Below, piece by piece: positions 8,901 to 15,728 of a DNA stretch of 47,816 nucleotides; position 1 is the first letter of the stretch, and each line of letters starts with the position of its first letter. Location of the stretch: NCBI RefSeq assembly GCF_000472925.1, contig NZ_AXAS01000063.1, positions 166 to 47,981 on the forward strand, written 5' to 3'. The notes beneath the pieces are model-generated. The model saw only the letters and a program-made list of their open reading frames with translations. It was not told the DNA's origin and ran no database searches. The stretch is from Bradyrhizobium sp. Ec3.3 (GTDB lineage: Bacteria > Pseudomonadota > Alphaproteobacteria > Rhizobiales > Xanthobacteraceae). The position numbers and the translations under genes were made by a program.

Positions 8901-10101
8901 CGAGATGCTCAGGCAAGCGGATATCCAGGTGAGTCTGCCGCATTTCCGTGACCGCTTGAGATCGAAAACCTCCATGACAGACGAGCTGACCGGAGCCACG
9001 GTTAAGTCCGACGGCAGCACCCAGCTGATCAGCAGCGCCGTCCGCTATGTCTTCGAAATCCCCGACAAGGATCTTGCGGGCGCCTTCAAGAAGACCATGC
9101 TTACGTTATACGAGTTGGGCTACGCCGAAATCCGCACCACTAACTGGTTCAGGATGCGAGATCCAACTTTCGTCGGCATAAAGACTGTGCTCGCCACCCC
9201 CGGCGGTTACCGCTTCGAGATCGAATTCCATACGCCAGACAGCTATCAGGCCAAGCTAGATAATCACGATACCTACAAGGAGCACGACAGGTTGCGGCGA
9301 CAGGCGAGTGGAGCTGCTCTCGAGCAATCTAAGGCGGAATTGCTGGCAGAGCGCGCGAGAAAGGTCTGCAGTCAGGTGGCGATCCCCTACGGCGTCAAGG
9401 ACTTCCCTCACTGGCATATCGAAGGGTCGGATGCACGTGGCGTCGACGCGGCGTTCGGATTGCGAGCCGCTGCACGAATAAGCACGCCAAAGATGTCTCA
9501 GACTGCAAAAGAAGTTGTTGCGGCACTCGGCGTGCAGCCGATTGTGCTCGTCGGCCTGCCGGCCGCCGGTAAGTCCTCCATCGGCGCAGCTCTCGCGAGG
9601 CGACTGGGGCTGGCCTTTATCGACTCCGACAAAAAGATCGAGAAGGAGACGCGCATGTCGATAACGGAAATCTTCGGTGCCAAAGACAAAGGCATGCAGT
9701 GGTTCAGGGAGCGCGAGGCAAGCCTGATCGCGCAGTGCGTGGAGAAAGGTAACGTGGTCCTCGCAACCGGCGGTGGGGCATTCGAGCGCGAGGAAACGCG
9801 GCGCCTCGTGCTGGACAAGGCGGTGTCGATCTGGATCGACACCAACCGAGACGAGATATGGAAGCGCCTGGCAAGAGACATTAGCCGTCCGTTGCTGCGG
9901 ACCGACAAGGCGGAGGATAGCTATGTCGCCGAGAGCTCCAACGGGTCAGCTATCAAGAAGGAGCGCTTCGAGAAGATTGTAGCGCAGAGAACGCCGTTCT
10001 ATCGCCAAGCCGATCTCACAGTCGTTCCGCCCCACAAAAGGAACAATAACAAGAACGCGGATGCATGTGTGGAAGCGCTCCACGCTTATCTCCGCCATTA
10101 G
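2935..10101 (+). CDS. giant SKWP-repeat (RipS-like) type III effector candidate with polymerase-like region and C-terminal shikimate-kinase domain
   Basis: This intact 2388-residue protein starts at TTG 2935 with GGAG seven bases upstream. Both paralogues begin with a comparable leader, supporting this start. Visible order: a Ser/Arg-rich N-terminus with FLSVVERVRSDL (38-49), shared by the paralogues and possibly part of the secretion signal; a basic KRR cluster (165-167); 13 tandem LANLVNGFSKWP repeats of about 42 residues (349-875) with a degenerate cap. Next is a large conserved region with DGCGFI (near 1362), GRSPYDKPNLRPF (near 1482), DGDFDGD (1617-1623) and GTDAYKSDTG (near 1858), resembling two-barrel RNA polymerases. 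A RelA/SpoT-like stretch follows (2062-2118). A shikimate-kinase domain has Walker A GLPAAGKS (2207-2214), DSD (2230-2232) and ATGGGAF (2277-2283). SKWP-repeat proteins are known Ralstonia type III effectors; secretion here is inferred from family and tts box. The enzymatic roles are inferred from motifs only. Confidence 0.85.
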   Translation: MKRISDRGRSDISEEAERTQRAESVRDELVGAARGRSFLSVVERVRSDLQHSSAPAREANSQRLGDDQWRVDQGTGNAQIDTTERYGRSLPYLEAGSEASRISDVAMESADQRSYGSYPHVLNRGATSARADGETLQSDRAPRSSQIGFPRGKQCAAVLSERAAKRRIDEVTAQSLHGLTSEAHRRAGPDEAKLREAIDTIDRACRAHDFYTFSTAVVDHTKQGHPKQLRMPGLAAFLQRAATHFEREFVHVWEDDVRRRRTWGYATTCNAVSREAGGEAGIKACKAMAARVLELDDAQIKKLDPRAPSLFASSFGRHPESKTCRNATMRIAEFYRDESGALWDLKSQSLSLLANGFSKWPAEDICREGTVAIAGVVVAHRAELSDHNEQHLANLVNGFSKWPKEENCRRATVAIAREIRDGRRLSGLLPLGLANLVNGFSKWPNEEATIDAAVTIAKEIRARAREATGLSNFPARELATLANSFSKWPEEAGCRKATIAIAEQVIHGANLLSHAIPQNSANLVNAFSKWPKEASCLQATVAIACELPDDGRLAAFDPQHLASLVNGFSKWPKDANCRQGAVAIAREIFDPSRCANRVSGFSNRQLANLVNGFSKWPEEPTCSRAAVAIAKEITGSGRAATRVSGLTPHGLANLVNGFSKWSDEATCREATIAIADEILGRAELSDFTHQELANLANGFSKWPKETVSRQAITAIAGDIVRRRADPEGSFSDFTDQHLANLANAFSKCPEDVDAGQATVAIAREVLGRQLSGCSQQDRGNLVNSFSKWPEEVDCRQAAVAIARDVRGSDRLSQFNGQELANLVNGFSKWPEEESCAQATIAIAREIRDNDRLSDFIPQHIASLINDFSKWSEEAACRQVIVDIARGLGRGVQRFSAFTTPELSIIANALARSFMTGEDSGEIAETSLLKDRLHQLSHYLQYASDRLERADVLAIATILKALAKVRLIDDLDSLASIGLNRLNELRSHPDFAAENNLETMGHVSAALLPLARSQQKQLRWHRRQALNLLNDLQPIVERKIEAHLNAGRAERARGPVASRRPALSIYQVLKARTIVQELFKRPYVEGKKSDLQMRRQELERKSKEILASARSLIEGDLSHMSWNLIAELEADEPLDALDTFMLHNVAAVHAQHPASSFDVHALLTEMDHEPRPPQGQAGLVKLPVVDMQGRRLATEPETRYSIFHRLTSGALPVVAVQLPGKPSTFLLARTLTIDGVPYRMDLFGGSKLKGPKQTLSQIAARAPGDAGATTSGGKLLAIPYAETAPGTAFEQLSRAWSPFKEAYYYTQRRGFAAPPAIKDLGPHDYALEGSFKLSLLPDRRTGEEHPFKLSGPDGPIALRPHDGCGFIRASLAERMLAVRRAGQQEASDRVPAFGEGRRSSLPASALQHYPRSEQVAQEVREKAANWLASRREQELTSEQLFRTVTAGHIEGPGAVAVPSDDGHLHVPKLKSDTLAGRASVLIGRSPYDKPNLRPFAAEKVKSSVDGDPTAVFLDKCVAMQYSFNVAEKSGEQLAADDPTFFAKGILIVVPDEMWPANYRGRGLVMSAEDVKSHSGWTKRKDRVTADTSLDCVGILQATEIFAPGSLVAVPPDEQKKLDGDFDGDTVTIIADQPRLYEHVRQFDDAEQARGFHSLKPPKSHTPAIEDGRYQFSRANQILAATKDVLGIYSCLQRTFLAQSHEARRWFAERAIFGIYEGFHHELTRDIRLLLNQEQASGEDIQSKLERAMHEIEVAEHPVAREISELLAADLEAWAGSANGQIPPETIESVSDRTATVSQALSELFPNVAEAYVTTAHPRDRVQAVLDHYPARIYPRPDGYDPDDLIESAKNLLSLGIKIGTDAYKSDTGARVFMKKSQQLQRLLHQMPGLKTVPYIKSTAATLNQGRFDVDATLESLKDNPTLAASIMEVSINLAVENHILPKPFSRNLTAEDSGMTTTLTREEATERAKAEFARAAAEEREITATAFQVAEMLRQADIQVSLPHFRDRLRSKTSMTDELTGATVKSDGSTQLISSAVRYVFEIPDKDLAGAFKKTMLTLYELGYAEIRTTNWFRMRDPTFVGIKTVLATPGGYRFEIEFHTPDSYQAKLDNHDTYKEHDRLRRQASGAALEQSKAELLAERARKVCSQVAIPYGVKDFPHWHIEGSDARGVDAAFGLRAAARISTPKMSQTAKEVVAALGVQPIVLVGLPAAGKSSIGAALARRLGLAFIDSDKKIEKETRMSITEIFGAKDKGMQWFREREASLIAQCVEKGNVVLATGGGAFEREETRRLVLDKAVSIWIDTNRDEIWKRLARDISRPLLRTDKAEDSYVAESSNGSAIKKERFEKIVAQRTPFYRQADLTVVPPHKRNNNKNADACVEALHAYLRH
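3976..5640 (+). repeat. 13 tandem SKWP repeats in first giant gene
   Basis: Thirteen coding repeats of about 126 bases encode variants of LANLVNGFSKWPxExxC followed by ATVAIAxEI and a short variable linker. The pattern is that of paired helices, so a HEAT/ARM-like superhelix is likely. The last copies (SLINDFSKWS, then LSIIANALARS) decay into a cap. Confidence 0.9.
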
Positions 10102-10160
10102 CGGGGGCAATATGAAGCAGGCGCTGGAAGTAGCCGGGCCTCAGTGTCGCGGCGCAGGCG

Positions 10161-10391
10161 GTGGGCTGTATCGCTGGGCCCGAAGTCAAGATCGCGATGC
10201 GCGAGGGGCTAGCGAAAGAACTAATTGAACGGGCCGCGAATGCCGCGGTCGACTTGACGGTCTCGCAGGCGCAATCCTATGCGGAGGACTGTTTGAATAA
10301 CCTGAAGGAGCGCCTTGAGGCCAGTCCCATGCATGCCGCGGGCGCTCCGAGCCAGGTTGGCACGACAGCATCGTCGCAGAATGTGGCCTGA
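10161..10391 (+). CDS. small hypothetical protein downstream of first SKWP gene
   Basis: This is an open frame of 76 residues from GTG 10161, starting 60 bases after the SKWP stop on the same strand. The middle (EGLAKELIERAANAAVDLT...AEDCLNNLKERLEA) looks like real amphipathic helix. The start is uncertain because no good ribosome binding site precedes it. I recognise no family. Position and size would suit a small co-transcribed partner, but it may equally be a leftover of a longer gene, since an overlapping frame from ATG 10112 also runs through here. Confidence 0.3.
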   Translation: MGCIAGPEVKIAMREGLAKELIERAANAAVDLTVSQAQSYAEDCLNNLKERLEASPMHAAGAPSQVGTTASSQNVA

Positions 10392-10923
10392 CGGGCATAC
10401 TAGAGCTTGCCTCGACGTGGAAGCCGGCACACTGTTGATGATTCAGGTTATCTCGTTATGAGGGAGAAAGCGCGAGAGCCTTAAGCTTTCCTTGCGTCGA
10501 ATCTGAATTGGCTTTCGCGTTCAAATCGTCCGTCGGCGCACCCAGCGTCTCTGACGAGAGTGACATTGGAAGACCGACGCACCATATGGGCTCGTCCTGG
10601 GGTGCTGTCCGCTACGTTTCATTGCGCTCGAGAGGACCAGGTGCTCAACGGTCTGGGGACGCACATGCGCTGTTGCGCCCCCGCGAGCGACCAGCGGTGC
10701 GGGCCTACAGCGTGCGTTTGGGTTCGACCACAGACGTGCGGCTTGTTCCTACCACCACAGGCCTTGTCTGGTAGACAACATCGCCATCGAAAAAAAGCCG
10801 GGATGCGCATCGCAGCCGCTGGCCTAGATCCTGCACACCACAAGCAGCGCGGAAGTGACGCCACGACGTCAGCCGTTCGAGCTGCGTTGCCGATGGCGCG
10901 AGCGTCGGGTGTTCGAGGGTGAT
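10392..10923. other. intergenic region, no recognisable gene
   Basis: Several overlapping short frames exist on both strands but none shows a family motif or a ribosome binding site. No tts or nod box was found. The right end is the leader of the outer-membrane-protein fragment. Confidence 0.4.
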
Positions 10924-11466
10924 ATGGGATCTGGATTCCTTTCGTGGGGTGCCGCAACAGTTGCACTCGTGGGATGCGGTGTCACTTATTCGGCAGATCT
11001 GGAGCCGGCGATGAAAGTCCCGCCAGCACTGTGGAGCTGGACCGGAGGCTATATCGGCGTGCACGGCGGCGGTGGCTATGGCCGCACATCCTTCAGTGAC
11101 CCCTACGGCCCGTTAATCGATGGCGACATCGTCAAGACGCCTGCGTTCCTGGCCGGAGGGCAGATCGGCTACAATTGGCAAACGAACGGGTGGGTTTTCG
11201 GTGCCGAATTAGACGCGAGCCGTGCTGTTTCCGATGGCACAAACAGCTGCCTTGCTTTCTCAGGCAATGTTGTGATCGCTACCTGCAATGCAGGTCCGAA
11301 CGTTTTTGTCACAGGGACCGCTCGTGTCGGCTACGCTTTTGGCCCGCAGGGCCAAACGCTGGCCTACATCAAGGCAGGGGTGGCCTGGCAAAACAATCGC
11401 GGCGATATCGCCAACAAGAACGAATTCCAGGATGGAAGCTTTGCCGGCTACCCACGACGAGTAACG
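10924..11466 (+). pseudogene. Omp25/RopB-like outer membrane beta-barrel protein, C-terminally truncated
   Basis: From ATG 10924 the frame begins with a signal-peptide-like stretch (SWGAATVALVGCGVTYSA), then LEPAMKVPPALWSWTGGYIG, the N-terminus typical of rhizobial Omp25/RopB small porin-like barrels. Glycine-rich strands follow: GVHGGGGYGR, AGGQIGYNWQTNGWVFGAELD, TGTARVGYAFGPQGQTLAYIKAGVAW. The family usually ends with several more strands and a terminal aromatic residue. Here similarity stops near 11466 and the frame enters unrelated sequence from a sugar-phosphate isomerase. The product would be a barrel lacking its last strands joined to a soluble fragment, so it is presumably non-functional. 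Confidence 0.7.
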
Positions 11467-11483
11467 GAGTTCGATTACGGCCG

Positions 11484-12240
11484 TTTAGCTCGGCTACCAG
11501 GCGATCGGGGCTCGCATCGCGCCCGCCGCGCCCGGCGGCGACTTCTCGCCGCTCACTACAGATGCCGCCATGCTGCGCGAAACCATCCGCCGCATCGACG
11601 ACACGGGTGTGCGGTGTTCGACGTCGAGACCGCGCGCCTGGCTGCTGATTTCGAGCCAAATCGCTTCGCCGCCTTCCTCGAAACGGCGGGCACGCTGAAG
11701 GCGCGCGCGATCCTCATCGCCGGTGACGATCCGGACGAAGCGCGCCTGACGGAATGGTTCGCAAAATTCTACCGCGCCGCAGCGCCTCACGGCCTCACCG
11801 CCGATCTCGAATTCACGCCGTGGACCGCAGTCAAGAACGCGACGGCAGCTTTGCGGATTGTGACCAGCGCGAATGAGCCGAACGGACGGGTGCTGATTGA
11901 CGTACTGCATGCCGCACGCTCCGCGACCAGCCTCGACGATATTGCGAGCCTGCCGCGCCGCTTGCTGAGCTAGGCCCAGCTCTGCGATGCACCCGCAGGC
12001 ATCCCCGCCAGCAATGACGAGCTGATCCAAACCGCGCGCTGCGCCCGGCTTCTGCCGGGCGACGGTGGCATCGATCTTGGCGGGATCGTCCGTGCGCTGC
12101 CGGACGATCTTCCACTCAGTCTCGAGATTCCAAACGATGAATCGCTTCCGAAGATTGGTGCCGAGGAATGGGGACGACGCGCGCTGGCCGCAGCCCGCAG
12201 GATCGTCGCAGACGTGACAACCGGAAAGGCGAACGCATGA
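11484..12240 (+). pseudogene. sugar phosphate isomerase/epimerase (xylose-isomerase-like TIM barrel), truncated, frameshifted, with stop
   Basis: One frame from about 11487 reads GYQAIGARIAPAAPGGDFSP and TDAAMLRETIRRIDDTGVR. After a one-base shift near 11610 it continues as VFDVETARLAADFEPNRFAA, ARAILIAGDDPDEARLTEWF and HGLTADLEFTPWTAV. These are the metal-site and strand motifs of the AP-endonuclease-2/IolE-like isomerase family. A TAG at 11971-11973 interrupts the frame just before AQLCDAPAGIP, which normally continues the protein, and the reading runs on to the TGA at 12238. The N-terminus is missing and replaced by the Omp fragment. The original stop overlaps the SDR start (ATGA), showing that the two genes once formed an operon for sugar or polyol catabolism. 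Confidence 0.75.
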
Positions 12241-12938
12241 GCGAGTTTAAAGGACGTGTTGTGATCATTTCCGGCGGCTGCGGCGGCATCGGCCAGGCTG
12301 TTCGCATGCGGCTCGCTGCCGCTGGCGCGACCGTTGTCGTCTGGGATCTCGCCAATGCTGCCGACGATCGAATCGATCTGACCGACGAGGCGGCTGTCAA
12401 CGGCGCCATGGCGCGCCTGTTGGAGCAGTTCGGCCGCATCGATGTCCTCGTCAACGCCGCGGGTATCACCGGCCCAACCGTCAACATTGAGCAGTACAGC
12501 CTTGCCGAATGGCGGCGTGTGCTCGATGTGAACCTCACCAGCACCTTCCTCTGCTGCAAGGCAGCGATCGCTCCGATGCGACGGCAGAACGCCGGTCGCA
12601 TCGTCAATCTCGCCTCGATCGCCGGCAAGGAAGGCAATGCCGGCATGACCGGATACTCCTCGGCTAAGGCTGGCGTGATCGCGCTGACGAAATCACTCGG
12701 CAAGGAATTGGCTGCGACGGAAGTCCGGGTCAATGCGGTTGCCCCTGCGGTGATCGCTACCGATCTCGTCAAGCAGATGTCGGATGACGCCTACCGCAGT
12801 GTGCTGGCCAAGATCCCGCTCGGACGCGCCGGCAGGCCGGACGAGGTTGCCGCACTGGTCGCATGGCTCGCCTCAGATGAATGCTCATTCTCAACCGGTG
12901 CAGTTTTCGACTTGTCGGGCGGAAGGGCGACATACTGA
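12237..12938 (+). CDS. short-chain dehydrogenase/reductase (FabG-like)
   Basis: This 233-residue protein starts at ATG 12237, overlapping the isomerase stop. It has all classical SDR features: cofactor loop SGGCGGIGQ near the N-terminus, NAAGI, catalytic Ser in IVNLASIAG, YSSAK with the catalytic Tyr and Lys, and a C-terminal FDLSGGRATY. Length is normal for the family. The enzyme would oxidise or reduce a hydroxyl/keto group using NAD(P); the substrate cannot be told from sequence. The broken isomerase upstream suggests an original role in catabolism of a sugar or sugar acid. The gene itself seems intact, although its partner is not. Confidence 0.85.
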   Translation: MSEFKGRVVIISGGCGGIGQAVRMRLAAAGATVVVWDLANAADDRIDLTDEAAVNGAMARLLEQFGRIDVLVNAAGITGPTVNIEQYSLAEWRRVLDVNLTSTFLCCKAAIAPMRRQNAGRIVNLASIAGKEGNAGMTGYSSAKAGVIALTKSLGKELAATEVRVNAVAPAVIATDLVKQMSDDAYRSVLAKIPLGRAGRPDEVAALVAWLASDECSFSTGAVFDLSGGRATY

Positions 12939-13789
12939 GCCAGCCGTCGGCTGTGGAAGTTCGACAGTTATATCAGGAGCGGTCTTCTTCCTGCATCGGA
13001 GGCTCCTCCCTGACTTGCGCCGTCCTTCGGGCGTAGCCTATTTTATTGAGAATCGGAACCGGAGGCGGCGCGCAATCACCCCGATTGCGCGCCTCGATTG
13101 AGAGAGACAACGAGCGCCAGCAAGTTCGCGTTTCGGACGATCCTGCGCGTCGTTGGTTACACGACACTGGACACTATTGTCCCTGTCGTCAGAGACGTAG
13201 GTTGATAATTGCTGTGAATGAACTCCCGCTTGAAGGCCGATAGAGCAAGTCAAATTGTGAGTCATTGGGCCTGCTGCGCGCGGAGCTTGAGCGTGACACG
13301 TGACATGAAGCTCATGGGATGCGCGTCAAACCGACAACTGTCGCGAAAAATATACGTCTGAGGTCAGCTCATCAGTAAGATCGCCGCCAGATAAGGCTGG
13401 GGAGCCATTTAGGCGAAGCGGCGTATCATCGGTCGCACAAACCTAGCATCGCGTCACATTAGGGACGTGCAAACGAGATCTCTCGTCTAGCCGAGTGTAG
13501 GACATCGCAAATCGGAGCGAAATTCGCGCCGCCAGGAGGAGAGGTTTCACAGCTGCGATCCGATCCTCGTCTCAGCCGTAAGCCGCTTGCACAGCCCGCG
13601 GAAGGCAAAGAAGCAGTGGCAAGGGCCGTTGTACGTCCTGAGACGCTCGACCTTAATGCCGAGTTCTCCCGCCCACCTCGAAAAGAATTCGATTAGCCGG
13701 AACTATCTTCAGCAAATGGATGCAGACGTGGATCACGCCCGACAGCCAGTGCAGGTCGGCGAGGTCCTAGAAACCTATACCCGTGCGGC
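12939..13789. other. intergenic region without recognisable gene
   Basis: Only short frames without motifs are present on either strand. A GTCAGCTC at about 13362 superficially resembles a tts box but lacks the second half. I see no RNA gene or clear terminator. Confidence 0.4.
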
Positions 13790-14066
13790 TCATCCGCGGG
13801 GCTGCATGGTCGTTTTGGCAGCCACGAATTGCGCGATGAGAACAGTCTCGATAGCCGCAATATCGTTGCCATCATGCGCTCGGGGCGTTCGGGAACAAAT
13901 GCCAGGCGAGCCGATGTCGACAATAGCGTCGCTCCAGGCGATACAATCGCGTCCAGCCGCCTTCGCTTCGTACAACGCCCGGTCTGCCTCCTTCATGAGG
14001 GCTTGTGCATCGCCGTCGAAATGATCACGCCATGCGGCCCCGATGCTGATACTGACGTTGCGGCGC
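13790..14066 (-). pseudogene. C-terminal fragment of a GGDEF (diguanylate cyclase) domain
   Basis: Minus-strand reading gives VSISIGAAWRDHF and then ALMKEADRALYEAKAAGRD, the unmistakable end of a GGDEF domain (the final strand and the ADxALYxAKxxGR helix). The frame then continues for about 50 residues to a stop at 13790. The GGDEF signature itself and everything before it are missing. Upstream sequence at about 14066 switches to the class II aldolase remnant, so this is a recombination scar. It cannot make c-di-GMP. Confidence 0.75.
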
Positions 14067-14709
14067 AGGCTCGCTCCAGGTAGTAAAGGTCATCCCAGGC
14101 TTCGGCGATGGTGTTGCCCAGCACCATGACGCCATGATGCTTCATGAGGATGATGTCGGCATTCCCGACGGAAGCGGCGATGCGATCGCCTTCTGCGCTG
14201 TCGAGGGCGAGGCCGTTATAGTCGCGGTCCAGGGTGGTTCGCCCGTAGAACTTCAACGCGGTCTGGCCGGCAAACAGCAGCGGTTCGCCTTCGACCATGC
14301 AGAGGGCGGTTGCGTGAGGCATATGGGTGTGGAAGGCAACCTTCGCCCGCGACACCTTCAGGTGCAGTCGCGTGTGGATGAAGAAGGCCGTGGCCTCCGG
14401 CATGCCTTTTCCGGACAGCACGTTGCCATGAAAATCTCAGATCAAGAGATGCGAGGCGGTGAGCTCGCTGAAGGCGTAACCGTAGGGGTTTAGGAGAAAG
14501 AGGTCGTCATGGCCGGGCACGACAGCAGAAAAGTGGTTGCATATCCCCTCATGCATGCCGAGCCGTGAAGCGAAACGAAAATAGGCGGCGAGATCGACGC
14601 GCGCGTTCCATATGGCTTCACTGTCGAAATCCGGTCGATTTGGCCGAGCGATCATCCTAGCATCGGCGGGCGTCGCTGGATTGGTGTCGTGGTTCAAGGC
14701 GTGAGCCAT
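14060..14709 (-). pseudogene. class II aldolase/adducin-family protein, interrupted by a stop and 3'-truncated
   Basis: From ATG 14709 (AAGGA seven bases upstream) the protein reads FRFASRLGMHEGICNHFSAV, DDLFLLNPYGYAFSELTAS and reaches a TGA at 14439-14437. The same frame continues as DFHGNVLSGKGMPEATAFFI, VAFHTHMPHATALCM (metal-binding HTH motif) and ADIILMKHHGVMVLG, as in class II aldolases. The single TGA probably replaced a Cys or Trp codon. The 3' end is lost: at about 14066 the sequence becomes the tail of a GGDEF gene. Members cleave or epimerise sugar phosphates or act on related hydroxy-acids; this copy is presumably dead. Confidence 0.8.
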
Positions 14710-14858
14710 TGTCGAGTCCTTTTGAGCCGGCCACAGGTCGTGCCGCTAGTTTGCTTTTCTTGTCTTCTGCTCGTCGGGTACGAGCGTGCCGGGCGCGGCC
14801 GCGACGCTGGAGGTCAGATAGGCAAGGATCACCTCGACGATGTGCGCCGTTCGGCGCG

Positions 14859-14975
14859 TGGACAAGGATGCGCCTGTCTCTCGCCCAGTTCAGCGAACCG
14901 GTGTGGTCAGGTCACTTGCCGTCCTGGGCGGGCTTCATCACCACTGCCTCAGGGCGTAGGTTTTCGGTACACACA
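14859..14975 (+). mobile_element. 117-bp 3' remnant of the IS found intact at 36217-37306
   Basis: The sequence from GGACAAGGATGCGCCTGTCT to the terminal ACACACA matches 37190-37306 with only a few mismatches. It therefore includes the end of the transposase gene and the right inverted repeat. The rest of this copy is gone. Confidence 0.85.
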
Positions 14976-14981
14976 GCCAGA

Positions 14982-15383
14982 AGTAATCTGCTGTCGCGTC
15001 ACGAAAACCTCACCCTGGAGGGGAAGCGCTCACTCCAGATTCTGCTCGCCGCAAATCGGCGCCTCAACGCCGCTTGTGTCCTCAAGGAGGCCTTCGGCCA
15101 GCTCTGGGATTACGGGCGCGAGTGTTGGGCGAGGCGCTTCTTCGACAACTGGAGAGCCAGCCTCAAATGGCAGCGCCTCGAACCCTACGAGCGCTTCGCC
15201 GACATGATCGAGCGCCACTGGGATGGTATCGCTGCCTACTGCGAGCCAGAAAACAGAGTCTCGCTTGGCTTCGTCGAAGGCCTCAACAACAAAATCCGCG
15301 TCTTCCAGCGACGGGCTTACGGCCTGTGCGACAACGAATATCGCCGCCTCAAGGTTCTCACCTGCATGCTTCCGCCGCCATGA
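14982..15383 (+). pseudogene. ISL3-family transposase, C-terminal fragment
   Basis: The frame reads LLAANRRLNAACVLKEAFGQ, RFFDNWRASLKWQRLEPY, IERHWDGIAAYC and VSLGFVEGLNNKIRVFQRRA, then YRRLKVLTCMLPPP and stop. This is the conserved end of ISL3 DDE transposases, including the GLNNKI helix that carries the catalytic Glu. There is no start; the fragment directly abuts the IS remnant at 14859-14975. Confidence 0.85.
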
Positions 15384-15659
15384 TCCCCAAAATCGTCCAC
15401 TCGGTTCCCTGAAGACCCCGGATTGGTCGAGGTGGTCAGTTAAGTACCGGCAGACACTTGGGATCGGCGAGGACCGCGACTGTCCTTTGCTGCCTTTTAG
15501 TGAGTCCAACTCGTTCCAGCGTCAGCACCATTTGATGAACCGAGGACCGGCTGACGCGGAATATTCCCCGATGTCGGCTTCTGCCGGAGGCCTGCGGTTC
15601 AGCTTCATATAGGCATCGCGCTGTCGGCCATGCTTGTCCCGCGCTCGGGGTCTATTTCA
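15384..15659. other. spacer between ISL3 fragment and tts box
   Basis: I see no gene or motif. It probably includes the outer end of the ISL3 element and the promoter-distal region of the effector candidate. Confidence 0.35.
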
Positions 15660-15681
15660 GTCAGCTTCTCGAAAGCTAGGC
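15660..15681 (+). promoter_or_regulatory. tts box (TtsI-binding promoter element)
   Basis: GTCAGCTT-CTCGAA-AGCT-AGGC, preceded by TTTCA, matches the rhizobial tts-box core GTCAGNTTNTCGNNAGCT as I recall it, with no mismatch. The GTG start of the downstream gene is about 48 bases away, the usual distance for a TtsI-driven promoter. Confidence 0.82.
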
Positions 15682-15728
15682 CTGGTAGTTGTGATCTTCT
15701 CCGGTGACCTCGTGGACGTGAGGCTGGC

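Noticed and set aside
13362..13384. GTCAGCTC resembling a tts box
   Set aside because: The second half-site is absent and no gene follows on this strand for several hundred bases.
14709..15383. Single 224-codon plus-strand frame across this region
   Set aside because: It is a composite of antisense aldolase leader, an IS 3' remnant and the ISL3 C-terminus, with only the last part being genuine coding sequence.
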